Shown piece after piece: positions 24,375 to 33,018 of a stretch of DNA of 37,160 bases. A model generated the notes under the pieces. It was not told the DNA's origin and did no database searches. It saw nothing but the letters and a program-made list of their open reading frames with translations. This DNA is from Acetobacteraceae bacterium. GTDB taxonomy: Bacteria > Pseudomonadota > Alphaproteobacteria > Acetobacterales > Acetobacteraceae. The stretch lies in the NCBI GenBank assembly GCA_027488195.1, contig JAIYCD010000034.1, forward strand, positions 1-37,160. Reading direction: 5' to 3'. Made by a program: the position numbers and the translations under genes. How positions within the stretch are numbered: the first letter of the stretch is position 1; every line of letters starts with the position of its first letter.

Positions 24375-25324
24375 TCCTTCTTCGGCTCCAGATGCCCTCC
24401 GAACCCCTTTCGCATGGCGCTCAACGCCTTGTCCGCGAAGCTCGCCTCCTGGCGCGAGCGGAAGCGGGCAAACAGCGCCGCCGCCAGCACCGGCACGGGC
24501 ACCGCCTGCTCGACCGCCGTGTCCACCGTCCAGCGTCCCTCGCCGCTGTCGCTCACATGGCCGCTGTATTCGGCGAGGTCGGGGTCATAGGCCAGCGCCT
24601 GGGCCGTCAGGTCCAGCAGCCAGGAAGAGACGACGGAGCCGCGGCGCCAGGCCTCGGTGATGTCGGGCAGGTCGAGCGCGAAGGGGGCGGCGCGCATCAG
24701 GTCCAGCCCCTCGGCCATGGCCTGCATCATCCCGTATTCGATCCCGTTATGGACCATCTTCGCGTAGTGCCCCGCGCCATTCGGGCCGCAATGCACATAG
24801 CCCTGGGCGGGGCGTGGGTCGCGCGCCTCGCGCCCCTCTGTCGGCAGGGCGGTGCCCGCGCCGGGCACCAGCGCGGCAAGGATGGGATCGAGCCGCGCCA
24901 CCACCTCGGCCGGCCCGCCGATCATCAGGCAGTAGCCGCGCTTGAGCCCCCAGACGCCGCCGGATGTGCCGATGTCGAGGTAATGCAGCCCGCGCGCGGC
25001 CGCTTCGGCCCCGCGCCGGGCGGAATCCTTCCAGAAGGAATTGCCGCCCTCGATGATGGTGTCGCCCGGGCTCAGCAGCCCATGCAGCTCGGTCAGCGCG
25101 GCTTCCGTGATCTCGCCGGCCGGCAGCATGACCCAGACGGTGCGCGGCGCGCGCAGCAGGCCGACCAGTTCCTTCAGGCTCGTCGCACCGGTCGCGCCCT
25201 CGGCCACCAGGCTCGCCACCGCCCCGTCGTCGCGGTCGAAGGCGACGCCCTCATGCCCTGCCTGCATCACCCGGCGCAGGATGTTCCCGCCCATCCGGCC
25301 GAGGCCCACCATGCCCAGCTGCAT
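24371..25324 (-). CDS. gnd: 6-phosphogluconate dehydrogenase, decarboxylating (short GndA/YqeC type)
   Basis: 317 residues, the short dimer-type 6-phosphogluconate dehydrogenase. The N-terminal Rossmann motif GMVGLGRMGGNI, then EGGNSFWKDSARR, DIGTSGGVWGLKRGYCLMIGG, and the catalytic helix GHYAKMVHNGIEYGMMQ (Lys and His-Asn) are all intact. It oxidises and decarboxylates 6-phosphogluconate to ribulose 5-phosphate. The frame is open further upstream, but the Rossmann strand begins immediately after the ATG at 25324. It is the first gene of the gnd-gntK-synthetase-CoA-transferase operon and is divergent, over 60 bp, from the PLP lyase gene at 25385. Confidence 0.95.
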   Translation of the reverse strand: MQLGMVGLGRMGGNILRRVMQAGHEGVAFDRDDGAVASLVAEGATGATSLKELVGLLRAPRTVWVMLPAGEITEAALTELHGLLSPGDTIIEGGNSFWKDSARRGAEAAARGLHYLDIGTSGGVWGLKRGYCLMIGGPAEVVARLDPILAALVPGAGTALPTEGREARDPRPAQGYVHCGPNGAGHYAKMVHNGIEYGMMQAMAEGLDLMRAAPFALDLPDITEAWRRGSVVSSWLLDLTAQALAYDPDLAEYSGHVSDSGEGRWTVDTAVEQAVPVPVLAAALFARFRSRQEASFADKALSAMRKGFGGHLEPKKE

Positions 25325-25384
25325 CTCGCTTCCCCCGTTCATTGCGGCGTGTTCAGATGGTGAAAACGCCGTCCGAGGAAAATC

Positions 25385-26611
25385 ATGATCGCAATTCCCG
25401 AGCAAGGCCAGGATTGGCCCGCCCTGAAGCAGGCCCTGCTGGAGGCCAAGGCGCGCGACTATTCCTGGAAGCGTGGCCGCATGGCGGTCTTCTTCTACTA
25501 CCTGGACGAGGCGCTGGAGCGCATCCAGCAGGAGGCCTACCTGACCTTCTGGACCGAGAACAATCTCGGCCAGCGCGCCTTTCCCTCGCTGGCGCGGCTG
25601 GAGGGCGAGGTGGTGCAGATGGGCCTCTCCCTGATGCAGGCGCCCGAGGGCGCGGGCGGCACCTTCACCTCCGGCGGCAGCGAAAGCATCTTTCTCGCCA
25701 TGCTGGCCGCGCGCGAAAGGGCGGGCGTGGCGAAGCCCAACATGGTGATCCCCGACACGGCCCACCTCACCTTCGACCGCGCGGCCTGGTACCTCGGCAT
25801 GGAGGCGCGGCGCGTGCCCGTGGATGCGGAACGCCTGAGCGACGTGGCGGCCATGGCGGCGGCGATGGATGCGAACACGGTGGCGCTGGTGGGTTCCGCG
25901 CCCAACTACCCCTTCGGCGGCATTGACCGGATCGCGGAGCTGGGCGCGCTGGCCGAGACGCGCGGCGTCTGGCTGCATGTGGATGCCTGCGTGGGCGGCT
26001 TCCTCTCGCCCTTCCTGTCACGCCTGGGCGTGGCGCTGCCGGCCTGGGATTTCAGCGTGCCCGGCGTCACCTCCATCAGCGCGGACATCCACAAGCACGG
26101 CATGGCGCCCAAGGGGGCCTCGCTGCTGCTGCTGCGGGACGCGGCGCTCAAGGCGCATCACCGTTTCGAGAGCAAGGCCTGGGCGCGCGGGATGTATGCG
26201 GCGCACACCGCGCAGGGCACGCGGCCCGGCGGCGCGGTGGCGGCGGCCTGGGCGGTGATGAACCATCTGGGCCAGGCGGGCTATCTCGATTGCGCGCGGC
26301 GCATCCAGCAGGCCCGCGCCACCATCGCGGCCGGCGTGGAAGCGCTGCCGGGGCTGGAGGTGCTGCCCGGCAACCACGCCATCCTGGTCTATCGCAGCAC
26401 GGACGCCGCGCTGAATATCGGCCGCGTCGCGACCGCGATGGATGCGCGCGGCTGGCTGGTCAGCCGCCAGCAGGAGCCGGACGGGATCCACCTGCACCTG
26501 AACCCGCTGCATGCCGAGGTGGCCGAGGAATATCTCGACGACCTTCGCGCGGCGGTGGCGGAAGCGCGCGAAGGCGCCGCGCCCGAAATGGCGGCGGGCA
26601 GGGCCTACTAG
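25385..26611 (+). CDS. Sphingosine-1-phosphate-lyase-like PLP-dependent enzyme
   Basis: 408 residues of the group II decarboxylase-like PLP family, closest in pattern to sphingosine-1-phosphate lyase. Evidence: GTFTSGGSESIFLAM, PDTAHLTFDRAAWYLGM, SAPNYPFGGIDRI, HVDACVGGF, and DFSVPGVTSISADIHKHG, where K237 should bind PLP, followed by MAPKGASLLLL. The order and spacing follow S1P lyase rather than glutamate or aromatic amino-acid decarboxylases. No N-terminal membrane anchor is present, as in other bacterial homologues. The reaction would be retro-aldol cleavage of a long-chain-base phosphate to aldehyde and phosphoethanolamine. A good Shine-Dalgarno (GAGGAAAA) precedes the ATG. Its presence near an alpha-oxoamine synthase/SDR locus is suggestive but not proof of a shared pathway. 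Confidence 0.82.
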   Translation: MIAIPEQGQDWPALKQALLEAKARDYSWKRGRMAVFFYYLDEALERIQQEAYLTFWTENNLGQRAFPSLARLEGEVVQMGLSLMQAPEGAGGTFTSGGSESIFLAMLAARERAGVAKPNMVIPDTAHLTFDRAAWYLGMEARRVPVDAERLSDVAAMAAAMDANTVALVGSAPNYPFGGIDRIAELGALAETRGVWLHVDACVGGFLSPFLSRLGVALPAWDFSVPGVTSISADIHKHGMAPKGASLLLLRDAALKAHHRFESKAWARGMYAAHTAQGTRPGGAVAAAWAVMNHLGQAGYLDCARRIQQARATIAAGVEALPGLEVLPGNHAILVYRSTDAALNIGRVATAMDARGWLVSRQQEPDGIHLHLNPLHAEVAEEYLDDLRAAVAEAREGAAPEMAAGRAY

Positions 26612-26636
26612 GCCCGACGGAGGAGGATCCAGGATC

Positions 26637-27689
26637 ATGCCCACCCCCCTCATCTCGCGGCGCCTCGCGCTGCTGGCCCCCATGCTCGCCGCGCCGGCCG
26701 TCCTGGCGCAGGCCCTGCCCACCCCGCGCGAGATCACATGGGTCGCGCGGGATTTCCGCTTCCACACCGGCGAGGTGATGCCCGAGCTGCGGCTGCATGC
26801 GCTCACGCTCGGCGCCCCAGGTGGCGAGCCCGCGCTGATCCTGCACGGGACCGGCGGCACGGGCCGCGGGCTGCTTTCGCCGCAATTCGGTGGTCGCCTC
26901 TTCGGGCCCGGGCAGCCGCTGGATGCGGCGCGCTATTTCATCATCCTGCCCGATGCGCTGGGCGCCGGGCGCTCGGCCAAGCCCTCGGACGGGCTGCGCG
27001 CCGCCTTCCCCCGCTACAACTACGCCGACATGGTGGCCGCGCAGCATGCCTTCGTCACGCAGGCGCTGGGCCTGTCCCGGCTGCGGCTCGTGCTTGGCAA
27101 TTCCATGGGCGGCATGCATGCCTGGCTCTGGGCGGTGACGCATCCGGAGATGATGGACGCCGTCATCCCCATGGCCGCGCAGCCCACCGCGATGGCCAGC
27201 CGCAACTGGATGCTGCGCCGGCTGATGGTGGAGACCATCCGCCGCGATCCCGCCTACAACCAGGGCAACTATACCGAGCAGCCGTCCACGCTGCGGCTGG
27301 CCAATGTCTTCTACGCCACCGCCACCAATGGCGGGACGCTGGCCCTGCAGGCCGAGGCACCGACGCGCGAGGCCGCGGACCGGCTGGTGGAAGCGCGGCT
27401 GGGGGCGCCCATGCCGGCCGACGCGAATGACTTCGTGTACCAGTGGGATTCCTCGCGCGACTACGATCCCGAGCCGCTGCTCGGTCGCATCCGGGCCCGC
27501 GTGCTGGCGATCAACTCGGCCGATGACGAGCGCAACCCGCCCGAGACCGGCCTGACGGCGGCGGCGATTGCGCGGATTCCCGGCGCGCGGCTGCACCTGA
27601 TCCCGGCCAGCGCCGAGACGCGCGGCCATGGCACCACGGGCGATGCACGCTTCTGGGCGGAAACCCTGCGCGAATTCCTGGCGGGGTAG
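26637..27689 (+). CDS. Secreted alpha/beta hydrolase, MetX-like
   Basis: 350 residues with an N-terminal signal peptide (SRRLALLAPMLAAPAVLAQA), so probably periplasmic. The fold is alpha/beta hydrolase of the homoserine O-acetyltransferase type: oxyanion region ILHGTGGTGRG, nucleophile elbow LGNSMGGMHAW, Asp in INSADDERNPP and His in RGHGTTG. MetX itself is cytoplasmic, so a signal peptide makes methionine synthesis unlikely; hydrolysis of an ester is more plausible. ATG 26637 is preceded by GGAGGA, which settles the start against an open frame reaching 26511. It follows the PLP lyase by 25 bp and is probably co-transcribed with it. Confidence 0.85.
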   Translation: MPTPLISRRLALLAPMLAAPAVLAQALPTPREITWVARDFRFHTGEVMPELRLHALTLGAPGGEPALILHGTGGTGRGLLSPQFGGRLFGPGQPLDAARYFIILPDALGAGRSAKPSDGLRAAFPRYNYADMVAAQHAFVTQALGLSRLRLVLGNSMGGMHAWLWAVTHPEMMDAVIPMAAQPTAMASRNWMLRRLMVETIRRDPAYNQGNYTEQPSTLRLANVFYATATNGGTLALQAEAPTREAADRLVEARLGAPMPADANDFVYQWDSSRDYDPEPLLGRIRARVLAINSADDERNPPETGLTAAAIARIPGARLHLIPASAETRGHGTTGDARFWAETLREFLAG

Positions 27690-27698
27690 TTCAGCGGT

Positions 27699-28907
27699 TC
27701 AGGCGCGCCGACCGATCCAATCCGCCAGGCGGAACATGAAGGGATTGACCGCGATCGAGATGATCGCCGCCGCCAGGATCAGGTCCCGCCCCGCCTCGGG
27801 CAGCACGCCCTCCGTCACGGCCAACCCGGCCAGGATGAAGCTGAACTCCCCCACCTGCGCCAGCGCGGCGGCGATGCTGAGCGCCGCCTTGGTCTCCAGC
27901 CCGCGCAGCCGCGCGATGGCATAGGCCGCGACGGTCTTGCCGATCAGCACGACCAGCACCGTGCCGAACAGCGCCAGTGGCTCGCGCAGGACGATCAGCG
28001 GGTCGAACAACATGCCGACGGCCACGAAGAACAGCACCGCGAAGGCATCGCGCAGCGGCAGCGTCTGCTCGGCCGCCTTTTGCGAGAGCGCCGATTGCCC
28101 CAGCACCAGCCCCGCCAGGAAGGCGCCCAGCGCGAAGGAGACGCCGAACAGCACATAGGCCAGGTAGGCGATGCCCAGCGCCGTCACCAGCGCGGCCAGC
28201 GAGAACAGCTCGCGCGAGCGCAGCCGCCCGACCCAGGAGAGCGCCCAGGGCAGCACGCGCGCGCCGACCACCAGCATCAGCGCCACGAAGATGGCCACCT
28301 TGCCGAGCGTGATGAGCAGCATGAGGGCCACGCCCTCGGCGCCGCCCATGCCGATGACCAGGCCGGCCGCCGGGCGGTCCTGCGTGACGGCGGCCAGCAC
28401 CGGCACCAGCACCAGCGCCACCACCATCGCCATGTCCTCCACCACCAGCCAGCCGACGGCGGTGTGCCCCTGGGTGGTGGCGAGTTCGCCGCGCTCGGTC
28501 AGCGCGCGCAGCAGCACGACGGTGGAGGCGACGGAGAGGCAGAAGCCGAAGATGATGCCCGCGGCATCGCCCCAGCCCATGAGCCGCGCCAGCCCCCAGC
28601 CCATCAGCGTGGCGCAGCCCATCTGCAAGAGGGCGCCGGGCACCGCCACGCCGCGCGCATCCGCCAGCTCGCGCGGCGAGAAATGCAGCCCCACGCCGAA
28701 CATCAGCAGGATCACGCCGATCTCGGCCAGCTGCTGCGCCGCGCCGACATCCGCCACAAAACCCGGCGTGGCCGGCCCGATGACGATGCCGGCGGCGAGG
28801 TAGCCGACGATGGTGGGCAGCCGCACCGCGCGGGCCGCCAGGCCGAGGAAGAGCGCGAAAGTCAGGCCCAGCGCGATGGTGGCGATCAGCCCCGTTTCAT
28901 GGGGCAT
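27699..28907 (-). CDS. CPA2-family cation/proton antiporter (Kef/YbaL membrane domain)
   Basis: 402 residues, almost entirely hydrophobic, with about 12 transmembrane segments of the Na+/H+ exchanger-like fold. PTIVGYLAAGIVIGP at the N-terminus and LAEIGVILLMFGVGLHFS are typical of CPA2 K+/H+ antiporters (KefB/C, YbaL). The cytosolic TrkA-N regulatory domain found in KefC and YbaL is absent; the protein stops after the membrane part. It probably exchanges K+ or Na+ for H+. The stop is 9 bp from that of the convergent hydrolase gene, and the start meets the stop of the M32 peptidase gene at base 28907. Confidence 0.9.
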   Translation of the reverse strand: MPHETGLIATIALGLTFALFLGLAARAVRLPTIVGYLAAGIVIGPATPGFVADVGAAQQLAEIGVILLMFGVGLHFSPRELADARGVAVPGALLQMGCATLMGWGLARLMGWGDAAGIIFGFCLSVASTVVLLRALTERGELATTQGHTAVGWLVVEDMAMVVALVLVPVLAAVTQDRPAAGLVIGMGGAEGVALMLLITLGKVAIFVALMLVVGARVLPWALSWVGRLRSRELFSLAALVTALGIAYLAYVLFGVSFALGAFLAGLVLGQSALSQKAAEQTLPLRDAFAVLFFVAVGMLFDPLIVLREPLALFGTVLVVLIGKTVAAYAIARLRGLETKAALSIAAALAQVGEFSFILAGLAVTEGVLPEAGRDLILAAAIISIAVNPFMFRLADWIGRRA

Positions 28908-30403
28908 CAGGCGGCGGCGCCGTCGAGGTAGCGGGACGCGAGGTGCGCCTGGAAATCCATGGGGTCGAGCGGCTTGCCCGTCGCCGCCCGCAGCAGATCC
29001 TGGAAGCCCAGGCTGGCGCCATGGGCATGCACATTCACCCGCAGCCAGCCGACGAGGGGCGAGAGATCGCCCTGCGCCAGCGCCGTATCCAGCCCTGGCG
29101 TGGCCGCCCGCGCCGCCTTCATGAGCTGCGCGGCGGCCATGGCGCCCAGCGTGTAGCTGGGGAAATAGCCGAAGCCGCCATCATGCCAATGGATGTCCTG
29201 CAGGCAGCCGCGCGCATCATCCGGCGGCGTGATGCCGAGCAGCGATTGCAGCCCCTCGGCCCAGGCGCCCGGCAGGTCGGCGATGGAAAGCTGCCCTTCG
29301 ATCATCGCGCGCTCCAGCCGGAAGCGGAGGATGACATGGGCGGGGTAGGTCAGCTCATCCGCATCCACCCGGATGAAGCCGCGCGAGACGCGGCGCCAGA
29401 GCTTCGCCAGGTTCGCCGGCGCATAGGGCGCGGCCTCGCCGCCATAGAGCCTGTGCAGCTCGGGGCCGAGGAAGCTCAGGAAGGCATCGCTGCGGCAGGC
29501 CTGCATCTCGATGATGAGGCTTTGCGATTCATGTGCCGCCATGCCGGCGGATTCGCCCACGGGCTGGCGGGCGAAGGCATCGGGCAGGCCGCGCTCATAG
29601 AGGGCGTGGCCGGTCTCGTGCAGCACGCCCAGCAGCGCCTTGGCGGGGTCGGCTGGGCTGTAGAAGGTGGTGATCCGCACATCGGAGGGCGTGCCGCCGC
29701 AGAAGGGGTGGACGCTCTCATCCAGCCGGGAGTGCTCGGCCTCAAGGCCGAGGCGCAGCGAGAGGCTGCGGCACAGCTCGCGCTGCTTCTCGACCGGGAA
29801 GGGGCCGGGCAGCGGGATGGGCGCGCCGCGCCGGGCCTGGATTTCCTCGGCGCGGGGCAGGGCCTCGCGCAGCCAGGCCTCATAGGCGTTGAAGACCGGC
29901 TCCACCTCGGCCGCCGTCACGCCGCGCTGGTAGCCCTCCATCAGCGCGTCATAGGGCGAGAGGCCGGTGGCGGCAGCGAGCGCCTGCGCCGTCTCGCGCT
30001 GGAGGCGCAGCACCTCCTCCAAAGCGGGGCGGACCATGGCGAAGTCCGACGCCGCCTTGGCCTCCCGCCAGATCTTCTCGCAGGCGGAATTGGCGCGGGC
30101 CGTGGCCTCGACCAGCGCGGTGGGCAGCGCCGTCGCACGGGCATGGGCGCGGCGCATCAGGGCGAGGTTCGCTTCCTCCCACGGGCCTGTCGCCTCGGCC
30201 GCACGCAGGTCGTCGGCCACATCGGGCGCCGTCATCATGTCATGCGCGAGCCCGGCCAGCGTTGCCAGCTGCTCACCGCGCGCGGCGCCGCCGCCGCGGG
30301 GCATCATGGTGCTGGCATCCCAATGCAGGATGGCGGCCGCCTCCCCCAGGGCGCCGAGCCGGGCGGTGCGCGTGGTCAGGCGGTGATAGGCGGCGTTGCT
30401 CAT
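28907..30403 (-). CDS. Carboxypeptidase Taq, M32 metallopeptidase
   Basis: 498 residues, the standard M32 length. The zinc-binding HExxH motif is HETGH within VLHETGHALYERGLP (near residue 262), followed by AAHESQSLIIEMQ with the third ligand Glu and IRVDADELTYPAHVILR. M32 enzymes are cytoplasmic metal-dependent carboxypeptidases with broad specificity that remove C-terminal residues other than Pro. No signal peptide is present. Its ATG overlaps the stop of the upstream SURF1 gene by 4 nt, and its last base is shared with the antiporter start, so SURF1, peptidase and antiporter probably form one transcript. Confidence 0.95.
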   Translation of the reverse strand: MSNAAYHRLTTRTARLGALGEAAAILHWDASTMMPRGGGAARGEQLATLAGLAHDMMTAPDVADDLRAAEATGPWEEANLALMRRAHARATALPTALVEATARANSACEKIWREAKAASDFAMVRPALEEVLRLQRETAQALAAATGLSPYDALMEGYQRGVTAAEVEPVFNAYEAWLREALPRAEEIQARRGAPIPLPGPFPVEKQRELCRSLSLRLGLEAEHSRLDESVHPFCGGTPSDVRITTFYSPADPAKALLGVLHETGHALYERGLPDAFARQPVGESAGMAAHESQSLIIEMQACRSDAFLSFLGPELHRLYGGEAAPYAPANLAKLWRRVSRGFIRVDADELTYPAHVILRFRLERAMIEGQLSIADLPGAWAEGLQSLLGITPPDDARGCLQDIHWHDGGFGYFPSYTLGAMAAAQLMKAARAATPGLDTALAQGDLSPLVGWLRVNVHAHGASLGFQDLLRAATGKPLDPMDFQAHLASRYLDGAAA

Positions 30404-31143
30404 GTCTCGCGAACCCTTCGGTTGGCCCAGAGGAGAAAGATCGCGATCCAGGCCAGGGCCAGGCCGAACCAGGTGACGGCATAGCCCAGATGCGGGTTGC
30501 TCGGGGATGGGAAGCCATGCGCCGCATCCGGCACCGGCCCGCGCTGCGGCGGCGGCGTCGAGCCAAGGCCCGAGGGGCCCAGCGGCGCGCCCGGCACCAC
30601 CACCACCAGCGCATAGGGGAGTGCGTCGGGCGCGCCGAGGCTGGCCGCGATGGCGCGCGGGTCGAAGCTGTAGAAGCGCCGCGCCGCCGGGTCGTCCTTC
30701 GCGGCGAAGAGGCTGCGGCGGTCCGCGTAACGGGCATAGCCGCTGACCGTCACCTCGCCCTCCGGCCGCTGGATCGCCCCGCCTTCCAGCGGTGCCCAGC
30801 CGCGCTCCACCAGCAGCGGCGGCTGGCCGGGGCGCTCGAGCACGGCGATGAGGCTGCCGCCCAGCACCGTCCCGCGCACCTCAAGCCCCAGCATGGCCTC
30901 CGCGCCCGGGCGGAAGCGGCCGGTGGCGGTGATGTGGGCGAAGGCCTGGGGGTTGGCCGAGGCCTCGATCGGCCCCCGCGCCTGGGCGGCGGCGAGCTCC
31001 GCCAGCAGCCCGTTCTTCCAGGCCAGGCGCTGCACCTGCCAGCTGCCGAGGCCGAGCAGCAGCGCCAGCACCGGCAAGGCCAGGAAGCTCGGCAGAATCA
31101 GGCGTTGCCATGGCAACGGGCGGTTTTCGGAAGGGGTCATCAC
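30400..31143 (-). CDS. SURF1 family cytochrome oxidase assembly protein
   Basis: 247 residues with the SURF1/Shy1 layout: a first transmembrane helix at about 16-36 (PSFLALPVLALLLGLGSWQVQR, the WQVQRLxWK signature), a periplasmic domain with LLVERGWAPL and a second helix near the C-terminus (AVTWFGLALAWIAIFLLWA). The protein helps insert haem a during assembly of aa3-type cytochrome c oxidase. No oxidase subunit genes are visible here, so it is separated from them. It is preceded by a 36-bp gap to the PmtA-like gene on the same strand and overlaps the M32 peptidase gene downstream. Confidence 0.93.
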   Translation of the reverse strand: MMTPSENRPLPWQRLILPSFLALPVLALLLGLGSWQVQRLAWKNGLLAELAAAQARGPIEASANPQAFAHITATGRFRPGAEAMLGLEVRGTVLGGSLIAVLERPGQPPLLVERGWAPLEGGAIQRPEGEVTVSGYARYADRRSLFAAKDDPAARRFYSFDPRAIAASLGAPDALPYALVVVVPGAPLGPSGLGSTPPPQRGPVPDAAHGFPSPSNPHLGYAVTWFGLALAWIAIFLLWANRRVRET

Positions 31144-31179
31144 CCCCTCATGTGGCGCAATCCGGCCCGGATGTCAGGC

Positions 31180-31938
31180 TCAGTTCTTCACTTCGACGAG
31201 GGTGAAGAGCGAAAGCGGCGGGCAGGCCTCCATCCGCTCGATCTCGGCTTCGCCCTCGCCCAGCAGGTCACTGAGCTTGAAGTCCGGATGCCAGCCGAGG
31301 ATGCGCGCCAGCGGCGCCGTCGTGCGCTCCAGCCACCAGCGGAAGCCGTCATCCGCCGCGAAATGGTTCACGAAGAGCAGGTGCCCGCCCGGCCGCACCA
31401 CGCGCGACATCTCGGCGTAGAGCTTGCGCGCATCCGGCACGACCGAGGCGGTGAACATCGCCACCGCGATGTCGAAGCTGTCATCGGCGAAGGCGGTGTT
31501 CTCGGCATCCATCTCGAGCAGGCCGTGGCAAGCGGTGATCCGCTCGGCCGCCACGCGCTCCTGCGCCTTCAGCAGCATCTCGCGCGAGAGATCGATGCCG
31601 ACCACATCCAGGTCGGGCCGGTAATGCGGCAGGGCAAGGCCGGTGCCCACACCCACTTCCAGGATGCGGCGGCCCGCGGTCTGCGAGATGCGGTTGACGG
31701 CGGCCACGGCCGAGCGTCGGCCGAAGGCCGAGACGCCGCCGAAGACCAGGTCATAAACGCCGGCCCAACGCCGATAGGCGTTGCGGACGGATGCGGCGTC
31801 CAGCGCGGCGCGGGGATGGGCGCGCTCGCCCTCCGAAAGCCCAACGGTTGGAATGTGACGATCCCCTGTTCGATCGGGCTCAGGGGTTAGCCCGGCCTTA
31901 AGGGGTGTGCAAGCGGGATTGTCGAGATCACGTTGCAT
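31180..31938 (-). CDS. pmtA: Phosphatidylethanolamine N-methyltransferase-like SAM methyltransferase
   Basis: 252 residues of the class I SAM-methyltransferase fold, matching the Rhodobacter-type PmtA pattern. VRNAYRRWAGVYDLVFGG leads into the SAM loop ILEVGVGTGLALP, then VVGIDLSREMLLKA, SFDIAVAMFTASVVPD and VRPGGHLLFVNHF. PmtA methylates phosphatidylethanolamine to phosphatidylcholine at the inner membrane. ATG 31938 is chosen; the frame continues upstream through a 24-bp repeat that would add a peptide rich in RRRRN, considered unlikely. This start lies 11 nt inside the end of the exporter gene. If the PKS locus makes an aminophospholipid, this enzyme might also use it, which is speculation. 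Confidence 0.85.
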   Translation of the reverse strand: MQRDLDNPACTPLKAGLTPEPDRTGDRHIPTVGLSEGERAHPRAALDAASVRNAYRRWAGVYDLVFGGVSAFGRRSAVAAVNRISQTAGRRILEVGVGTGLALPHYRPDLDVVGIDLSREMLLKAQERVAAERITACHGLLEMDAENTAFADDSFDIAVAMFTASVVPDARKLYAEMSRVVRPGGHLLFVNHFAADDGFRWWLERTTAPLARILGWHPDFKLSDLLGEGEAEIERMEACPPLSLFTLVEVKN

Positions 31939-32842
31939 TATCGGTATGGTTCCGTTGCGGCGGCGCCGCATGAGCGCGTTGCGGCGGCGCCGCATGGGCG
32001 CGTTGCGGCAGCGCCGTCAGGACGCCGCCGGCCGCGATGATCACGGCCCCCAGCAAGGTGATTTCGTCCGGCCAGTCGCCGAAGACGAGGATGCCGGCCA
32101 GGCTCGCCCAGACCAGCTGCGTGTAGGAGAGCGGCGCCAGCAGGCTGGCCGGCGCGCGGGCATAGGCCAGCACCAGCAGCCCATGGCTCACCGCCCCCAG
32201 CACGCCGACCGCGATCATGATGCCCCAGTCCAGCGCGCCAGGCGCCACGAAGACGAAGGGCGTCGCGACCGATGTCGCGAGGCTGGCGGCCAGCCCGGTG
32301 TGAAAGATGGTCACCCGGCTGTCGTCCAGCGCGGCCAGCCGGCGGGTCAGGATCTGGTAGAAGGCGAACATGGTCGCGGTGCCGAGCGGCAAAAGATAGG
32401 CCCAATGCAGCGGCGCCCCCGTCAGGAAGGGGGGCCGCAGCGCCACCATCACCCCCAGGAAGCCCAGCCCCACGCCGCACCAGCGCCGGAGGCTCACCTT
32501 CTCGCGCAGCAGCAGGGCCGCCAGCGCCACGGTGATCAGCGGCGAGGCGAAGCCCACCGCCGTCGCATCCGCCAGCGGGATGCGCGCCAGCGCCGCGGTG
32601 AAGAGGATGCTGCACCCGCAGAGCAGCAGGGAGCGCAGCGCCTGCAACCCCGGCGCGCGGGAGCGCCAGGGAAAACGCCCCATGGCGATCCGCAGCGCGA
32701 TGGCGACCGTGATGAAGGAAAAGATGAAGCGCGCCCAGATGATCTGGAACACGGGGAAATCCGCCGCCATCACCTTCAGCAGCGTGTCCATCATGACGAA
32801 GATCATGAGGGCGCCGAGCTGCAGGAAGACGCCAATGAACAT
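31928..32842 (-). CDS. EamA/DMT family transporter
   Basis: 304 residues with ten hydrophobic segments arranged as two EamA repeats, the drug/metabolite transporter fold. The second repeat includes the typical TQLVWASLAGILVFGDWPDEITLLGAVIIAAGG. It is an inner-membrane exporter or permease of unknown substrate. The C-terminal tail after LTALP is unusual: it consists of repeated QRAHAAPP octapeptides from a 24-bp tandem repeat, ending QRNHTDNAT. The last 11 nt overlap the PmtA start. It lies downstream of gcrA on the same strand, separated by a hairpin-rich 176-bp gap. Confidence 0.9.
   Translation of the reverse strand: MFIGVFLQLGALMIFVMMDTLLKVMAADFPVFQIIWARFIFSFITVAIALRIAMGRFPWRSRAPGLQALRSLLLCGCSILFTAALARIPLADATAVGFASPLITVALAALLLREKVSLRRWCGVGLGFLGVMVALRPPFLTGAPLHWAYLLPLGTATMFAFYQILTRRLAALDDSRVTIFHTGLAASLATSVATPFVFVAPGALDWGIMIAVGVLGAVSHGLLVLAYARAPASLLAPLSYTQLVWASLAGILVFGDWPDEITLLGAVIIAAGGVLTALPQRAHAAPPQRAHAAPPQRNHTDNAT
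31954..32016 (-). repeat. 24-bp tandem repeat at the exporter C-terminus
   Basis: Units start at 31954, 31978 and 32002 on the plus strand, each beginning gttgcggcggcgccgcatg; the third is partial. In the exporter frame they encode QRAHAAPP. In the PmtA frame, upstream of its chosen start, the same DNA reads as repeated RRRRN-A/G. The expansion therefore changes one protein's tail and the other's 5' leader without shifting either frame. Confidence 0.88.
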
Positions 32843-33018
32843 GTCTTGACGCCCTCAGATGCGTCACGCCGGAGGCGTAGCTTCGGCAAGCGTGCCTTCG
32901 GCACGACGCGGCCTTGGCTTCGGAACGCTGAAGCGTTCCGGCCCGGCTATTCGCCCCGCATTCGAGAGGGGCGGCCGCCGCTTTGGTGGGGCCGGCCGGT
33001 TGGCCTGGCCCCTGTGCT
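32843..33018. repeat. Hairpin-rich intergenic spacer between gcrA and exporter
   Basis: The spacer contains CGTGCCTTCGGCACG (32891-32905, 6-bp stem, 3-base loop) and CGGAACGCTGAAGCGTTCCG (32921-32940, perfect 8-bp stem, TGAA loop), with further G/C-rich dyads such as GGCCGGCCGG. No T tract follows either stem on the minus strand. It may end the gcrA transcript or be a REP-like element. No gene was seen in it. Confidence 0.5.
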
